Assembly (NCBI RefSeq): GCF_030063415.1
Contig: NZ_JASITA010000007.1
Location: forward strand, 178,529 to 242,528
DNA from: Streptomyces sp. H27-C3
Lineage (GTDB): Bacteria; Actinomycetota; Actinomycetes; Streptomycetales; Streptomycetaceae
Reading direction: 5' to 3'
DNA: 64,000 nucleotides
Below the pieces are notes generated by a model, which had not been told where the DNA came from, searched no databases, and saw only the letters and a program-made list of their open reading frames with translations. Numbering within the stretch: the stretch's first letter is position 1; every line of letters begins with the position of its first letter. Positions 14,540 through 22,231 of this stretch are shown piece by piece. A program made the position numbers and the translations under genes.

Positions 14540-15774
14540 TGGACCGGCTCCAGGACCGCTACACCGTCATCTCCGCCGACTGCCACGCGGGCGCCGACCT
14601 CCTCGACTACCGGCCGTACCTGGAGAAGCGCCACCACGAGGACTTCGACGCCTGGGCGGCGACCTACGTCAACCCGTACGAGGACCTCCTCGCGGACACG
14701 GCGGACCGCAACTGGAACTCGGCGCGCCGCGTCGCCGAGCTGGAGGCCGACGGCATCGTCGCCGAGGTCGTCTTCCCCAACACCATCCCGCCCTTCTTCC
14801 CCAGCGCCTCGCTGATGGCACCCGCACCGTCGAAGGCGGAGTACGAACAGAGGTGGGCCGGGCTGCGCGCCCACAACCGCTGGCTGGCCGACTTCTGCGA
14901 CGCGGTGCCCGGACGGCGGGCGGGTGTCGCCCAGATCCTGCTCAACGACGTGAACGAGGCGGTGCGGGAGGTCCGCCGGATCAAGGAGGCCGGCCTCACC
15001 GGCGGCATCCTGCTGCCCGGTGCCCCGCCGGGGTCGGGCATACCCGAGCTCTACTCGCAGACGTACGACCCGCTCTGGGCGGTCTGCGAGGAACTGGAGG
15101 TACCGGTCAACCACCATGGCGGGTCCGCATCCCCGCCGCTGGGGGACGAACCTGCCGCCCGCGCCGTCTTCATGGTGGAGACCACCTGGTTCTCGCACCG
15201 GGCGCTGTGGCACCTGATCTTCGGCGGGGCGTTCCGTCGTCACCCCGGGCTGAGACTGGTCCTGACGGAGCAGGGCTCCGGCTGGATCCCCGGGGTCGTC
15301 GAGATGCTCGACTATTACCACTCGCGCCTGGTCGCCGCGGCTTCCCGGGCCGCCACCGCGGAGTCCAAGTTCGGTGCGGGCCTTGCCGCTTCGATGGGGA
15401 CCAGCCCCAGCGACGTCTGGCGCGACAACTGCTTCGTCGGCGCCAGCTTCATGCGCCCGCACGAGGTCCCGCTGCGGGACCGGATCGGCCTCGACAAGAT
15501 CATGTGGGGCTGCGACTACCCCCATGACGAGGGCACGACACCGTACTCCCGCGAGGGCCTGCGGATCGCATACGCCGGTCTGCCGAGAGACGAGATCGCG
15601 ACCATGGTCGGCGGCAACGCGGCCCGTGTGTACGGCTTCGACCTCGCGGCGCTCGACCGCATCGCCGCGCGAGTCGGCCCCACGGTGGAGGAGATCGACG
15701 AACCTCTCAAGGAGGCGCCGCAGGGCGCGACCAGCCCCGCGTTCGCGCCGGGCGGGTCGGTACGCGTCTGGTGA
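14536..15774 (+). CDS. ACMSD-type amidohydrolase family protein (second of pair)
   Basis: 412 residues. GTG 14536 or ATG 14539 overlaps the previous stop. It shares the layout of its neighbour: SADCHAGADLLDYRPYLE, VNHHGGSASPPLGDE, and WGCDYPHDEGTTPYS with the metal-binding Asp. The two are clearly related but divergent, suggesting an old duplication and perhaps a heteromeric enzyme or successive steps. Similar amidohydrolase pairs occur in actinobacterial clusters with SDR enzymes. Only 24 bases separate it from the VIT transporter gene. Confidence 0.9.
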   Translation: MMDRLQDRYTVISADCHAGADLLDYRPYLEKRHHEDFDAWAATYVNPYEDLLADTADRNWNSARRVAELEADGIVAEVVFPNTIPPFFPSASLMAPAPSKAEYEQRWAGLRAHNRWLADFCDAVPGRRAGVAQILLNDVNEAVREVRRIKEAGLTGGILLPGAPPGSGIPELYSQTYDPLWAVCEELEVPVNHHGGSASPPLGDEPAARAVFMVETTWFSHRALWHLIFGGAFRRHPGLRLVLTEQGSGWIPGVVEMLDYYHSRLVAAASRAATAESKFGAGLAASMGTSPSDVWRDNCFVGASFMRPHEVPLRDRIGLDKIMWGCDYPHDEGTTPYSREGLRIAYAGLPRDEIATMVGGNAARVYGFDLAALDRIAARVGPTVEEIDEPLKEAPQGATSPAFAPGGSVRVW

Positions 15775-15798
15775 AGCGCCGGGTGAGACCGTCGCCGA

Positions 15799-16527
15799 AT
15801 GAGCGATACGACGGACGACCGCGCCGAGACCCACGAGGAAGCGCACGGCGGGGGACTCGGCGCGCGGCTGAACTGGCTGCGCGCCGGGGTTCTCGGGGCC
15901 AATGACGGGGTGGTCTCCACCGCCGGCATCGTCGTCGGCGTGGCCGGCGCGACGGACGAGCGCGCCGCGCTGCTGACGGCGGGACTTGCGGGCCTGCTGG
16001 CCGGTTCGATGTCGATGGCGGCGGGGGAGTACGTATCCGTCTCGACGCAGCGCGATTCGGAGAAGGCGGCGCTGGCCCAGGAGACGCGGGAGCTTCGGGA
16101 GCAGCCGGAGGAGGAACTGGCGGAGCTGGCCGAGCTGTTGTCCGCGCGCGGCCTGTCGCCGGAGGTGGCGCGGGCGGCGGCGGAGCAACTGACGGAGCGG
16201 GACGCGTTGCGGGCGCACGCGCGCGTGGAGCTCAATATCGACCCGGACGACCTGACCGACCCCTGGCGGGCGGCGGGCGCGAGCTTCGTCTCGTTCACGC
16301 TGGGGGCGCTGTTGCCGCTGCTGGCGATCGTCCTGCCGCCCGTGTCCTGGCGGCTGCCGGTCACGGTGGTCTCGGTCCTGATCGCCCTGGCCCTTACGGG
16401 CTGGGGCAGCGCCCGCCTGGGCACGGCGCCGCCTCGCCCTGCGGTGCTGCGCAACATGGCGGGCGGGGCGCTGGCCATGGCGGTGACGTACGGGGTGGGG
16501 TCGTTGCTGGGCGCGGCGGGGATCTAG
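15799..16527 (+). CDS. VIT1/CCC1 family iron/manganese transporter
   Basis: 242 residues. LRAGVLGANDGVVSTAGIVVGVAGA starts the first hydrophobic segment, then MSMAAGEYVSVSTQRDSE, the conserved VIT1 loop. A charged helical region (EETRELREQPEEELAELAELLSARG, about 95-150) is the cytoplasmic metal-binding domain, and three more membrane helices follow. The family moves ferrous iron or manganese out of the cytoplasm. It follows the amidohydrolase operon closely but has no obvious link to it. Confidence 0.93.
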   Translation: MSDTTDDRAETHEEAHGGGLGARLNWLRAGVLGANDGVVSTAGIVVGVAGATDERAALLTAGLAGLLAGSMSMAAGEYVSVSTQRDSEKAALAQETRELREQPEEELAELAELLSARGLSPEVARAAAEQLTERDALRAHARVELNIDPDDLTDPWRAAGASFVSFTLGALLPLLAIVLPPVSWRLPVTVVSVLIALALTGWGSARLGTAPPRPAVLRNMAGGALAMAVTYGVGSLLGAAGI

Positions 16528-16664
16528 CGGCGGCGCGCAGCAGCAGCCCCGCAGGGCGCCACCCGCCCACCACCGGAACCGCCCAACCCGCTGACATCAC
16601 GTCTTACATACTTGTCGGTAACAACCCCTAGCGGGACGCTCGGCCCCGCCTTTAAGGTGCGGGC

Positions 16665-17729
16665 ATGCCGAACCTGCCCGATGTCGTGCTGTGGTCGATA
16701 CCGGCCTTCGTCCTGCTCACCGTGATCGAAGTGGTGAGCTACCGCCTGCATCCCGACGAGGACGCCGTCGGGTACGAGACCAAGGACGCCGCCACCAGCG
16801 TCGGCATGGGGCTGGGCAGCATCGCGTTCGACATTCTCTGGAAGTTCCCGATTGTCGCGATCTACATGGCGGTGTACGAGCTGACGCCCGCCCGCGTCCC
16901 CGTCCTGTGGTGGACGATCCTGCTGATGCTGCTCGCGCAGGACTTCTTCTACTACTGGTCGCACCGCGGCCACCACGTCATCCGCATCCTGTGGGCCTGC
17001 CACGTCGTGCACCACTCCAGCCGCAACTTCAACTTCACCACCGCGCTCCGCCAGCCCTGGACGTCCCTCACCGTCTGGCCGTTCTACCTGCCGATGATCG
17101 CCTGCGGCGTGCACCCGGCCGCGCTCGCGTTCTGCTCGTCCGCGAACCTCGTCTACCAGTTCTGGGTCCACACCGAGCGGGTCGACAAGCTGCCGCGCCC
17201 CTTCGAATATGTCCTGAACACGCCCTCGCACCACCGGGTCCACCACGCGTCCCAGGGTGGCTACCTGGACCGGAACTTCGGCGGCATCCTGATCGTCTGG
17301 GACCGGCTCTTCGGCTCCTTCGCGGCCGAGACCGAGCGGCCCGTCTACGGCCTGACGAAGAACATCGAGACGTACAACCCGCTGCGCGTAGCGACGCACG
17401 AGTACGCCGCCATCGCCCGCGACGTACGCGCGGCGACGAGCTGGCGCGAGCGTGCGGGACGCGTCTTCGGCGGCCCCGGCTGGCAGCCGGCACCGCGGAA
17501 GTTGCCCGCGGCGGAGGCCAGGCCGAGCGTCGTACGCACTGTGCCCGCCGCCGTGCCCGCCGCCGTGCCCGCCGCCGTGCCCGCCGCCGTGCCCGCCGCC
17601 GTGCCGGCGGCCCTGCCGGGTGCCGGGACCGCTGTCACCCCGGAGGCCGAGGCCGCAGCCCTGCCGGTCGCCGCCGCGGTTCCTGCCCCGGAAGCCGCCG
17701 GCGTCCAGCAGCCGGAGCCCGCCGCATGA
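16665..17729 (+). CDS. Sterol desaturase/fatty acid hydroxylase family protein with VPAA-repeat tail
   Basis: 354 residues. Multiple membrane helices carry the diiron His clusters: SHRGHH, HVVHHSSRNFN and HHRVHH. The enzyme domain ends at about residue 260. The remaining tail (about 265-354) is low-complexity Ala/Pro/Val and includes a run of VPAA repeats encoded by a perfect 12-bp tandem repeat. The enzyme is an integral-membrane hydroxylase or alkylglycerol-monooxygenase-like protein. Its stop overlaps the lysoplasmalogenase start (ATGA), which suggests joint action in ether-lipid turnover (inference). Confidence 0.9.
   Translation: MPNLPDVVLWSIPAFVLLTVIEVVSYRLHPDEDAVGYETKDAATSVGMGLGSIAFDILWKFPIVAIYMAVYELTPARVPVLWWTILLMLLAQDFFYYWSHRGHHVIRILWACHVVHHSSRNFNFTTALRQPWTSLTVWPFYLPMIACGVHPAALAFCSSANLVYQFWVHTERVDKLPRPFEYVLNTPSHHRVHHASQGGYLDRNFGGILIVWDRLFGSFAAETERPVYGLTKNIETYNPLRVATHEYAAIARDVRAATSWRERAGRVFGGPGWQPAPRKLPAAEARPSVVRTVPAAVPAAVPAAVPAAVPAAVPAALPGAGTAVTPEAEAAALPVAAAVPAPEAAGVQQPEPAA
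17541..17612 (+). repeat. 12-bp tandem repeat encoding VPAA units
   Basis: Five perfect copies of GTGCCCGCCGCC (17541-17600) and one degenerate copy (17601-17612). They lie in frame within the C-terminal tail of the sterol-desaturase-family gene, so copy-number change would alter tail length without frameshift. Confidence 0.9.
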
Positions 17730-18391
17730 GACGTGCCGCCCTCGCCCGTCTCCTCCTCGCCGCCTTCACCGTCGCGACCGCCGCCGATCTCGTCTCGCTG
17801 CTGGCGGGCGCCGACCTCGGGCACCAGATCGCCAAGCCCCTACTGATGCCCCTGCTCGCCGCTTACGTCGTCGTGCGCGGCGGCCCCGCCCTGCTGGTCG
17901 TGGCGCTGCTCTTCGGCTGGGGAGGCGACGTCTTCCTGCTCTTCGACGCCGACCCCGCCTTCATGGCAGGCATGGGCTCCTTCGCCGCAGGGCACGTCTG
18001 CTACCTGCTGCTCTTCCGCCGGACGCGCACCAACCCGTACCTCGGCGCCGGATATGCCGTCGCCCTCGTCGGCACCGTGCTGCTGCTCTGGCCCGACCTG
18101 CCGCCCGAACTGCGCGTCCCGGTCGCCGGATACAGCCTCCTGCTCACCGTCATGGCGTGGCGGGCGAGCGACCTGGGGCTGTACGCCGGGCTCGGCGGCG
18201 CGCTCTTCCTGCTCTCCGACACCCTCATCGCCACCGGCGTCGCCGAGTGGCCCCAGCTGCCTGTGCCCGACTTCTGGATCATGCTCACCTACGCGGCGGC
18301 GCAGTACCTGCTGGCCACCGGGGTGCTCGCGCGTCAGGCCACCACGCTGCCGAGCCCCCGTCCGGCGGCGGGCGACACCGTCCGTACCTGA
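17726..18391 (+). CDS. Lysoplasmalogenase (YhhN family)
   Basis: 221 residues from ATG 17726, overlapping the previous stop. About eight hydrophobic helices with family motifs KPLLMPLLAAYVV, LLFGWGGDVFLL, GMGSFAAGHVCYLLLF and GALFLLSDTLIA. YhhN/TMEM86 proteins cleave the vinyl-ether bond of lysoplasmalogens in the membrane. Coupling to a sterol-desaturase-family enzyme, which could make or break ether lipids, is suggestive. A terminator hairpin follows. Confidence 0.9.
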   Translation: MRRAALARLLLAAFTVATAADLVSLLAGADLGHQIAKPLLMPLLAAYVVVRGGPALLVVALLFGWGGDVFLLFDADPAFMAGMGSFAAGHVCYLLLFRRTRTNPYLGAGYAVALVGTVLLLWPDLPPELRVPVAGYSLLLTVMAWRASDLGLYAGLGGALFLLSDTLIATGVAEWPQLPVPDFWIMLTYAAAQYLLATGVLARQATTLPSPRPAAGDTVRT

Positions 18392-18442
18392 GACCGGGCC
18401 GCCCGGACCCGACGCGCCCGAACCCGGGCCGCCCGCACGGAA

Positions 18443-18473
18443 AACGGGCCGCCCGGAGACCGGGCGGCCCGTT
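18443..18473. terminator. 14-bp bidirectional terminator hairpin
   Basis: AACGGGCCGCCCGG (18443-18456) pairs perfectly with CCGGGCGGCCCGTT (18460-18473) around a 3-base loop. It lies between the convergent lysoplasmalogenase and subtilisin genes. Confidence 0.85.
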
Positions 18474-18488
18474 CCTGTGGAAGGTGCG

Positions 18489-20045
18489 TTACTTCTTGGT
18501 CACCGCGTCCAGGGCGTCGGCGATACCGACCCCGTAGAAGCCGTTGTAGTTCTTGCCGCCCTCGCACACCGCGTCGATCTTGCCGTCGCCGTCGATGTCG
18601 TACGGGTCCGTGCACAGCGTTTTGTCGGCCTGCGCCGCGAGCAGGGCCTTGACCTTCGCCGCGGAGGCGTGCGGGTGCGTGCTCTTGATGAGCGCCGCGA
18701 CACCCGCCACGTGTGGGGAGGCCATCGACGTACCGGCCATGTAGGCCCACTGACCGCCCGGCACGGGGCCGAGGATCAGGCCGCTGGTCGCGGGGGCCTG
18801 CGGCGGCTGGTACGCCGTGCTGTCGCCGCCTGGGGCCGCGATGTCGATGACGCCGCGACCGTAGTTGGAGAACGAGGACTTGATGCCCTTGGCTCCGGTC
18901 GACGAGACGGTGACCACGCCGGGCAGCTGGGTCGGCGCGTCCAGGCACTCGGACGGGTCGATGTCACGGTCCACCGGCGTCGAGTCGTTCGGGCTGGTGG
19001 TGTCGTTGACCGTGTCAGCGGCGAGGTCGAAGTTCGAGTTGCCGGCCGCGGCGACGTTCACCGCGCCCTTCTTCTCCGCGTACAGCGACGCCCGGGTGAT
19101 GGCGTCGACGAGCGCCTTCTGGTCCGGGTCGTCCTTGCAGTTGAACATCCACGGGTCGGTGTAATAGCTGTTGTTGGTCACATCGACGCCGTGCTCGGCC
19201 GCCCAGATGAATCCGCAGACCACGGCCTCGGTGTAGAAGAAGCCCGCCGTCGTGGACACCTTGATGCCGGACACCTTGACGCCCGGCGCGACACCGGTGA
19301 CACCGATGCCGTTCTTCGCGGCGGCGATCTCGCCCGCCACATGCGTGCCGTGCGGGCTCTCCTCGGCGGACGGGCGCCAGGCGCCGTCCGTCGTGTCCGG
19401 CTTGCCCGTCACACAGTTGACCGACGCCGCGCGGTCGAAGTTCGGCGCGAGGTCCGGGTGCGTGTCGTCGACGCCGGTGTCGATCACGGCGACCGTGACC
19501 TTCTTGCTGCCGAGCGTCTTCTCGTGGGCCTTGTCCGCCTTGATGGCGGGCAGGTCCCACTGCAAGGGCTGGAGCGGGTCCTCGCCGACGACCGCCCGGG
19601 TGGACGCGGCCTTCGCCTGCGCGCCGGTCAGCGTCTTCGGGTGGCCGATGTCCTTCGTCGACTGGGCGGGCAGCGGCGCGGTGCGGGTGGCACCCGCCGA
19701 CTGGACGCCCTTGGCCTTGCGGATGGTCTTCGCGAAGGCGTCGTTCGACGAGTGGACGACGATCACGCCGATCTGGTCGTACGCCTTGACGACGGTGCCG
19801 CCCGCCTTGGTGATGGCCTTCTTCACCTTGGCCGCGTTGCCGTGCCCGGGGCGCACATTGACGACGTAACTCAGCGGCGTACCGGCCGCGCTCTGCAGGG
19901 CCGCCGCAGGGGAGGTGGCGGCGTCGGCCGAAGGCGCGGTGGTCGCGGCTGCGGTGCCCGGCAGGAAGGCGAGGGCGGCGGTTATCGCCAGGCCGGCGGG
20001 TATCGCCACGGTCCGACGGGACCAGTGGGCGCGGGGCGACGTCAT
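18489..20045 (-). CDS. Secreted S8 family serine peptidase (subtilisin-like), copy 1
   Basis: 518 residues from ATG 20045. Signal peptide (1-about 35: basic start, hydrophobic core, Ala-rich cleavage region), propeptide/inhibitor-like region (about 55-125, LSYVVNVRPGHGNAAKVKKA) and catalytic domain. Asp189 lies in VIDTGVDDTHPDL, His232 in SPHGTHVAGE and Ser439 in MAGTSMASPHVAG. The longer open frame upstream would run back into the neighbouring protease gene and is rejected. The secreted mature enzyme would digest extracellular protein. It lies 53 bases downstream of a close paralogue. Confidence 0.94.
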   Translation of the reverse strand: MTSPRAHWSRRTVAIPAGLAITAALAFLPGTAAATTAPSADAATSPAAALQSAAGTPLSYVVNVRPGHGNAAKVKKAITKAGGTVVKAYDQIGVIVVHSSNDAFAKTIRKAKGVQSAGATRTAPLPAQSTKDIGHPKTLTGAQAKAASTRAVVGEDPLQPLQWDLPAIKADKAHEKTLGSKKVTVAVIDTGVDDTHPDLAPNFDRAASVNCVTGKPDTTDGAWRPSAEESPHGTHVAGEIAAAKNGIGVTGVAPGVKVSGIKVSTTAGFFYTEAVVCGFIWAAEHGVDVTNNSYYTDPWMFNCKDDPDQKALVDAITRASLYAEKKGAVNVAAAGNSNFDLAADTVNDTTSPNDSTPVDRDIDPSECLDAPTQLPGVVTVSSTGAKGIKSSFSNYGRGVIDIAAPGGDSTAYQPPQAPATSGLILGPVPGGQWAYMAGTSMASPHVAGVAALIKSTHPHASAAKVKALLAAQADKTLCTDPYDIDGDGKIDAVCEGGKNYNGFYGVGIADALDAVTKK

Positions 20046-20098
20046 GAGATCTCCGGTTCTTCGGGGCGGTCGGGGGAGAGCCACTTCTTCGGGGAGAT

Positions 20099-21628
20099 TC
20101 ACTTCTTCACGGCGTCGAGGGCGTCGACGATGCCGGAGCCGTAGTAGCCGTTGACGCGCCTGTCGCCCTCGCAGGTGGTGGCCTCGACCCAGTTGCCGGC
20201 CGCGTCGTAGACGTGGCTCGGACAGCCCGGGTTGTCCGCCTGCTTCTTGAGCATCTTCTGGAGCTGCGCCGGACTGGCCTTCGGGTGCGCGCTCTTGAGC
20301 AGCGCCGCGACGCCCGCCACGTGCGGGGTGGCCATGGAGGTGCCCTGCTTGTAGCCGTAGCCGCCGTTCAGGACGGTCGACAGAACCCGGCCGTTGGATT
20401 CGGGTGTGGCCGGGATCTGGTATTTGTCCCCACCGGGAGCCGCCACGTCGGCCACGCCGTAGCCGTAGCTGGAGTAGTACGACTTGACGTTCTTGTCGCC
20501 CGTCGCGGTGACGGTGACCACGCCGGGCAGCTGGGTCGGCGCGTCGAGGCACTCCGACGGGTCGATGGTGCGCGTGACCGGCGTGGAGTCGTTGGGGCTC
20601 GACGTGTCGACGAGCGAGTCGGCCGACAGGTCGTAGTCCGAGTTGCCCGCCGCCGCGACATTCAGGGCGCCCTTGCGCTCCGCGTACGAGGTGGCGCGCG
20701 TCAGCGAGTCGAGCAGGGCCTTCTGGTCCGGGTCGTCCTCGCAGTTGAACATCCACGGGTCGACGTAATAGCTGTTGTTCGTCACATCGATGTCGTGCTC
20801 GGCCGCCCACACGAAGCCGCAGACGACGGCCTCGGTGAAGAAGAGGCTGGTGCCGGGCTCACTGACCTTGATGCCCGCGACCTTGACGCCCGGCGCGACT
20901 CCGGCGACACCCAGGCCGTTGCGCGGCGCGGCGATCGTGCCCGCGACGTGCGTGCCGTGGTCACTGCCGTCGGTGTACGGGCGCCACGCGCCCTCGGAGG
21001 AGTCGGCGACGCCGCCGACACAGTTGGCCGACTGCGACTTGGAGAAGTTCGGCGCGAGATCCGGGTGGGTGTCGTCGACCCCGGTGTCGATCACACCGAC
21101 GGTGACCCTGCGGCTGCCGTCATTGATCTTGGCGGCCTTGTCGGCCCCGATGGAGCGCAGGTCCCACTGGTTGGCCTCAAGAGGCTCCTGGCCCGGCTCC
21201 GCCGCCGCGGCGGCCTTCGCGGCCTCGGCCGCGGACAGCTTCTGGGTGGTGCCTTCTTCGGTGATACCGACCGGCGTGAGCGGGGCGGTACGGGTGGCGC
21301 CGGCCGAGGACACGCCCCTGGCTCTGCGTATCTCCTTGCCGAAGTCCGGGTTCTGCGAGTGGACTACGACGACGCCGATCTGCTCGTACGCCTTCACCAC
21401 GGTCCCGCCGGCCATGGCTATCGCCTTCTTGACCGACCTGCTGTGGCCGCCCTTGGTGTTGACCACGTAGGACAACTTCGGTCCCGTGGGGGCGGCCGTG
21501 GCGGTCGCCGGGCCGTCCTGCGGCGCGGCCGTGGCGACCGCCCCTGGCAGGAAGCCGAGCGAGGCCGTCAGTGCCAGTCCGACGGGCAGGGCGAGTGCGC
21601 GCTGTCGTCTGGATCCCAGATGAGCCAT
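20099..21628 (-). CDS. Secreted S8 family serine peptidase (subtilisin-like), copy 2
   Basis: 509 residues from ATG 21628. It has the same plan as its downstream neighbour: signal peptide (1-about 35), propeptide (about 50-120, LSYVVNTKGGHSRSVKKAIAMAGGTVVKAYEQIG), Asp181, His224 (DHGTHVAG) and Ser431 (KQGTSMATPHVAG). Long blocks are near-identical between the copies (for example VVCGF.WAAEH..DVTNNSYY), so this is a tandem duplication. The copies differ most in the propeptide hinge and around residues 400-425. The leader contains an inverted repeat, GGTTCTC (21630-21636) and GAGAACC (21649-21655), which could be an operator. Confidence 0.94.
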   Translation of the reverse strand: MAHLGSRRQRALALPVGLALTASLGFLPGAVATAAPQDGPATATAAPTGPKLSYVVNTKGGHSRSVKKAIAMAGGTVVKAYEQIGVVVVHSQNPDFGKEIRRARGVSSAGATRTAPLTPVGITEEGTTQKLSAAEAAKAAAAAEPGQEPLEANQWDLRSIGADKAAKINDGSRRVTVGVIDTGVDDTHPDLAPNFSKSQSANCVGGVADSSEGAWRPYTDGSDHGTHVAGTIAAPRNGLGVAGVAPGVKVAGIKVSEPGTSLFFTEAVVCGFVWAAEHDIDVTNNSYYVDPWMFNCEDDPDQKALLDSLTRATSYAERKGALNVAAAGNSDYDLSADSLVDTSSPNDSTPVTRTIDPSECLDAPTQLPGVVTVTATGDKNVKSYYSSYGYGVADVAAPGGDKYQIPATPESNGRVLSTVLNGGYGYKQGTSMATPHVAGVAALLKSAHPKASPAQLQKMLKKQADNPGCPSHVYDAAGNWVEATTCEGDRRVNGYYGSGIVDALDAVKK

Positions 21629-21629
21629 G

Positions 21630-21655
21630 GGTTCTCCACATCATCCGTGAGAACC
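21630..21655. promoter_or_regulatory. Inverted repeat immediately upstream of protease copy 2
   Basis: GGTTCTC and GAGAACC are a perfect 7-bp inverted repeat with a 12-base spacer, starting two bases upstream of the start codon. It could be an operator or a small leader hairpin. No -10/-35 could be assigned. Confidence 0.35.
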
Positions 21656-21865
21656 GCCCTGCGCGGGGTGCACATGAGCGGGTACATGTCGAGTGAAGCT
21701 AGCGCCGATCATGCGTTCGTATCAACGAGTTCGGAAAAGATAGTGCCGATATCGAACCGCGTCGCCGTGCGCTCCGTGCCGTTGTCAGGGGGACGAGCCT
21801 CACCGCCCCCCGGCAGTGAGCTCGTACGGCCCACCCCAACCGCACCCCCGTCGCGAGGAGAATCC

Positions 21866-22231
21866 GTGGCAACCGATGCCCCACCGCCCGAGGGCGGCAC
21901 GGACCTGAGTACAGCTGGACCCACGACGGAGCAGTACGTCGCGATGCAGAACAGCCCCGAATTCGGGGAGCTGCGTCGCTCGCACCGTGCCTTCGCCATC
22001 CCTCTGACCATCGCCTTCATCGCCTGGTACCTGCTGTACGTCCTGCTGTCCAACTACGCGGGCGGCTTCATGGGCACCAAGCTCTTCGGCAACATCAACG
22101 TGGCTCTCGTCTTCGGCCTCGCCCAGTTCCTCACCACCTTCCTCATCGCCTGGTTCTACTCGCGCCACGCCGCGACGAAGCTCGACCCGAAGGCGGAAGC
22201 CATCAAGTCCCGCATGGAGGCCGACGTATGA
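21866..22231 (+). CDS. DUF485 domain membrane protein
   Basis: 121 residues from GTG 21866, with GAGGAG five bases upstream. A polar N-terminus is followed by two membrane helices (IPLTIAFIAWYLLYVLLSNYAGGF and LVFGLAQFLTTFLIAWFYSRHA). DUF485 proteins are small partners encoded next to acetate/solute:sodium symporters. Its stop overlaps the start of the symporter gene (ATGA), as is standard for this pair. Confidence 0.92.
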   Translation: MATDAPPPEGGTDLSTAGPTTEQYVAMQNSPEFGELRRSHRAFAIPLTIAFIAWYLLYVLLSNYAGGFMGTKLFGNINVALVFGLAQFLTTFLIAWFYSRHAATKLDPKAEAIKSRMEADV

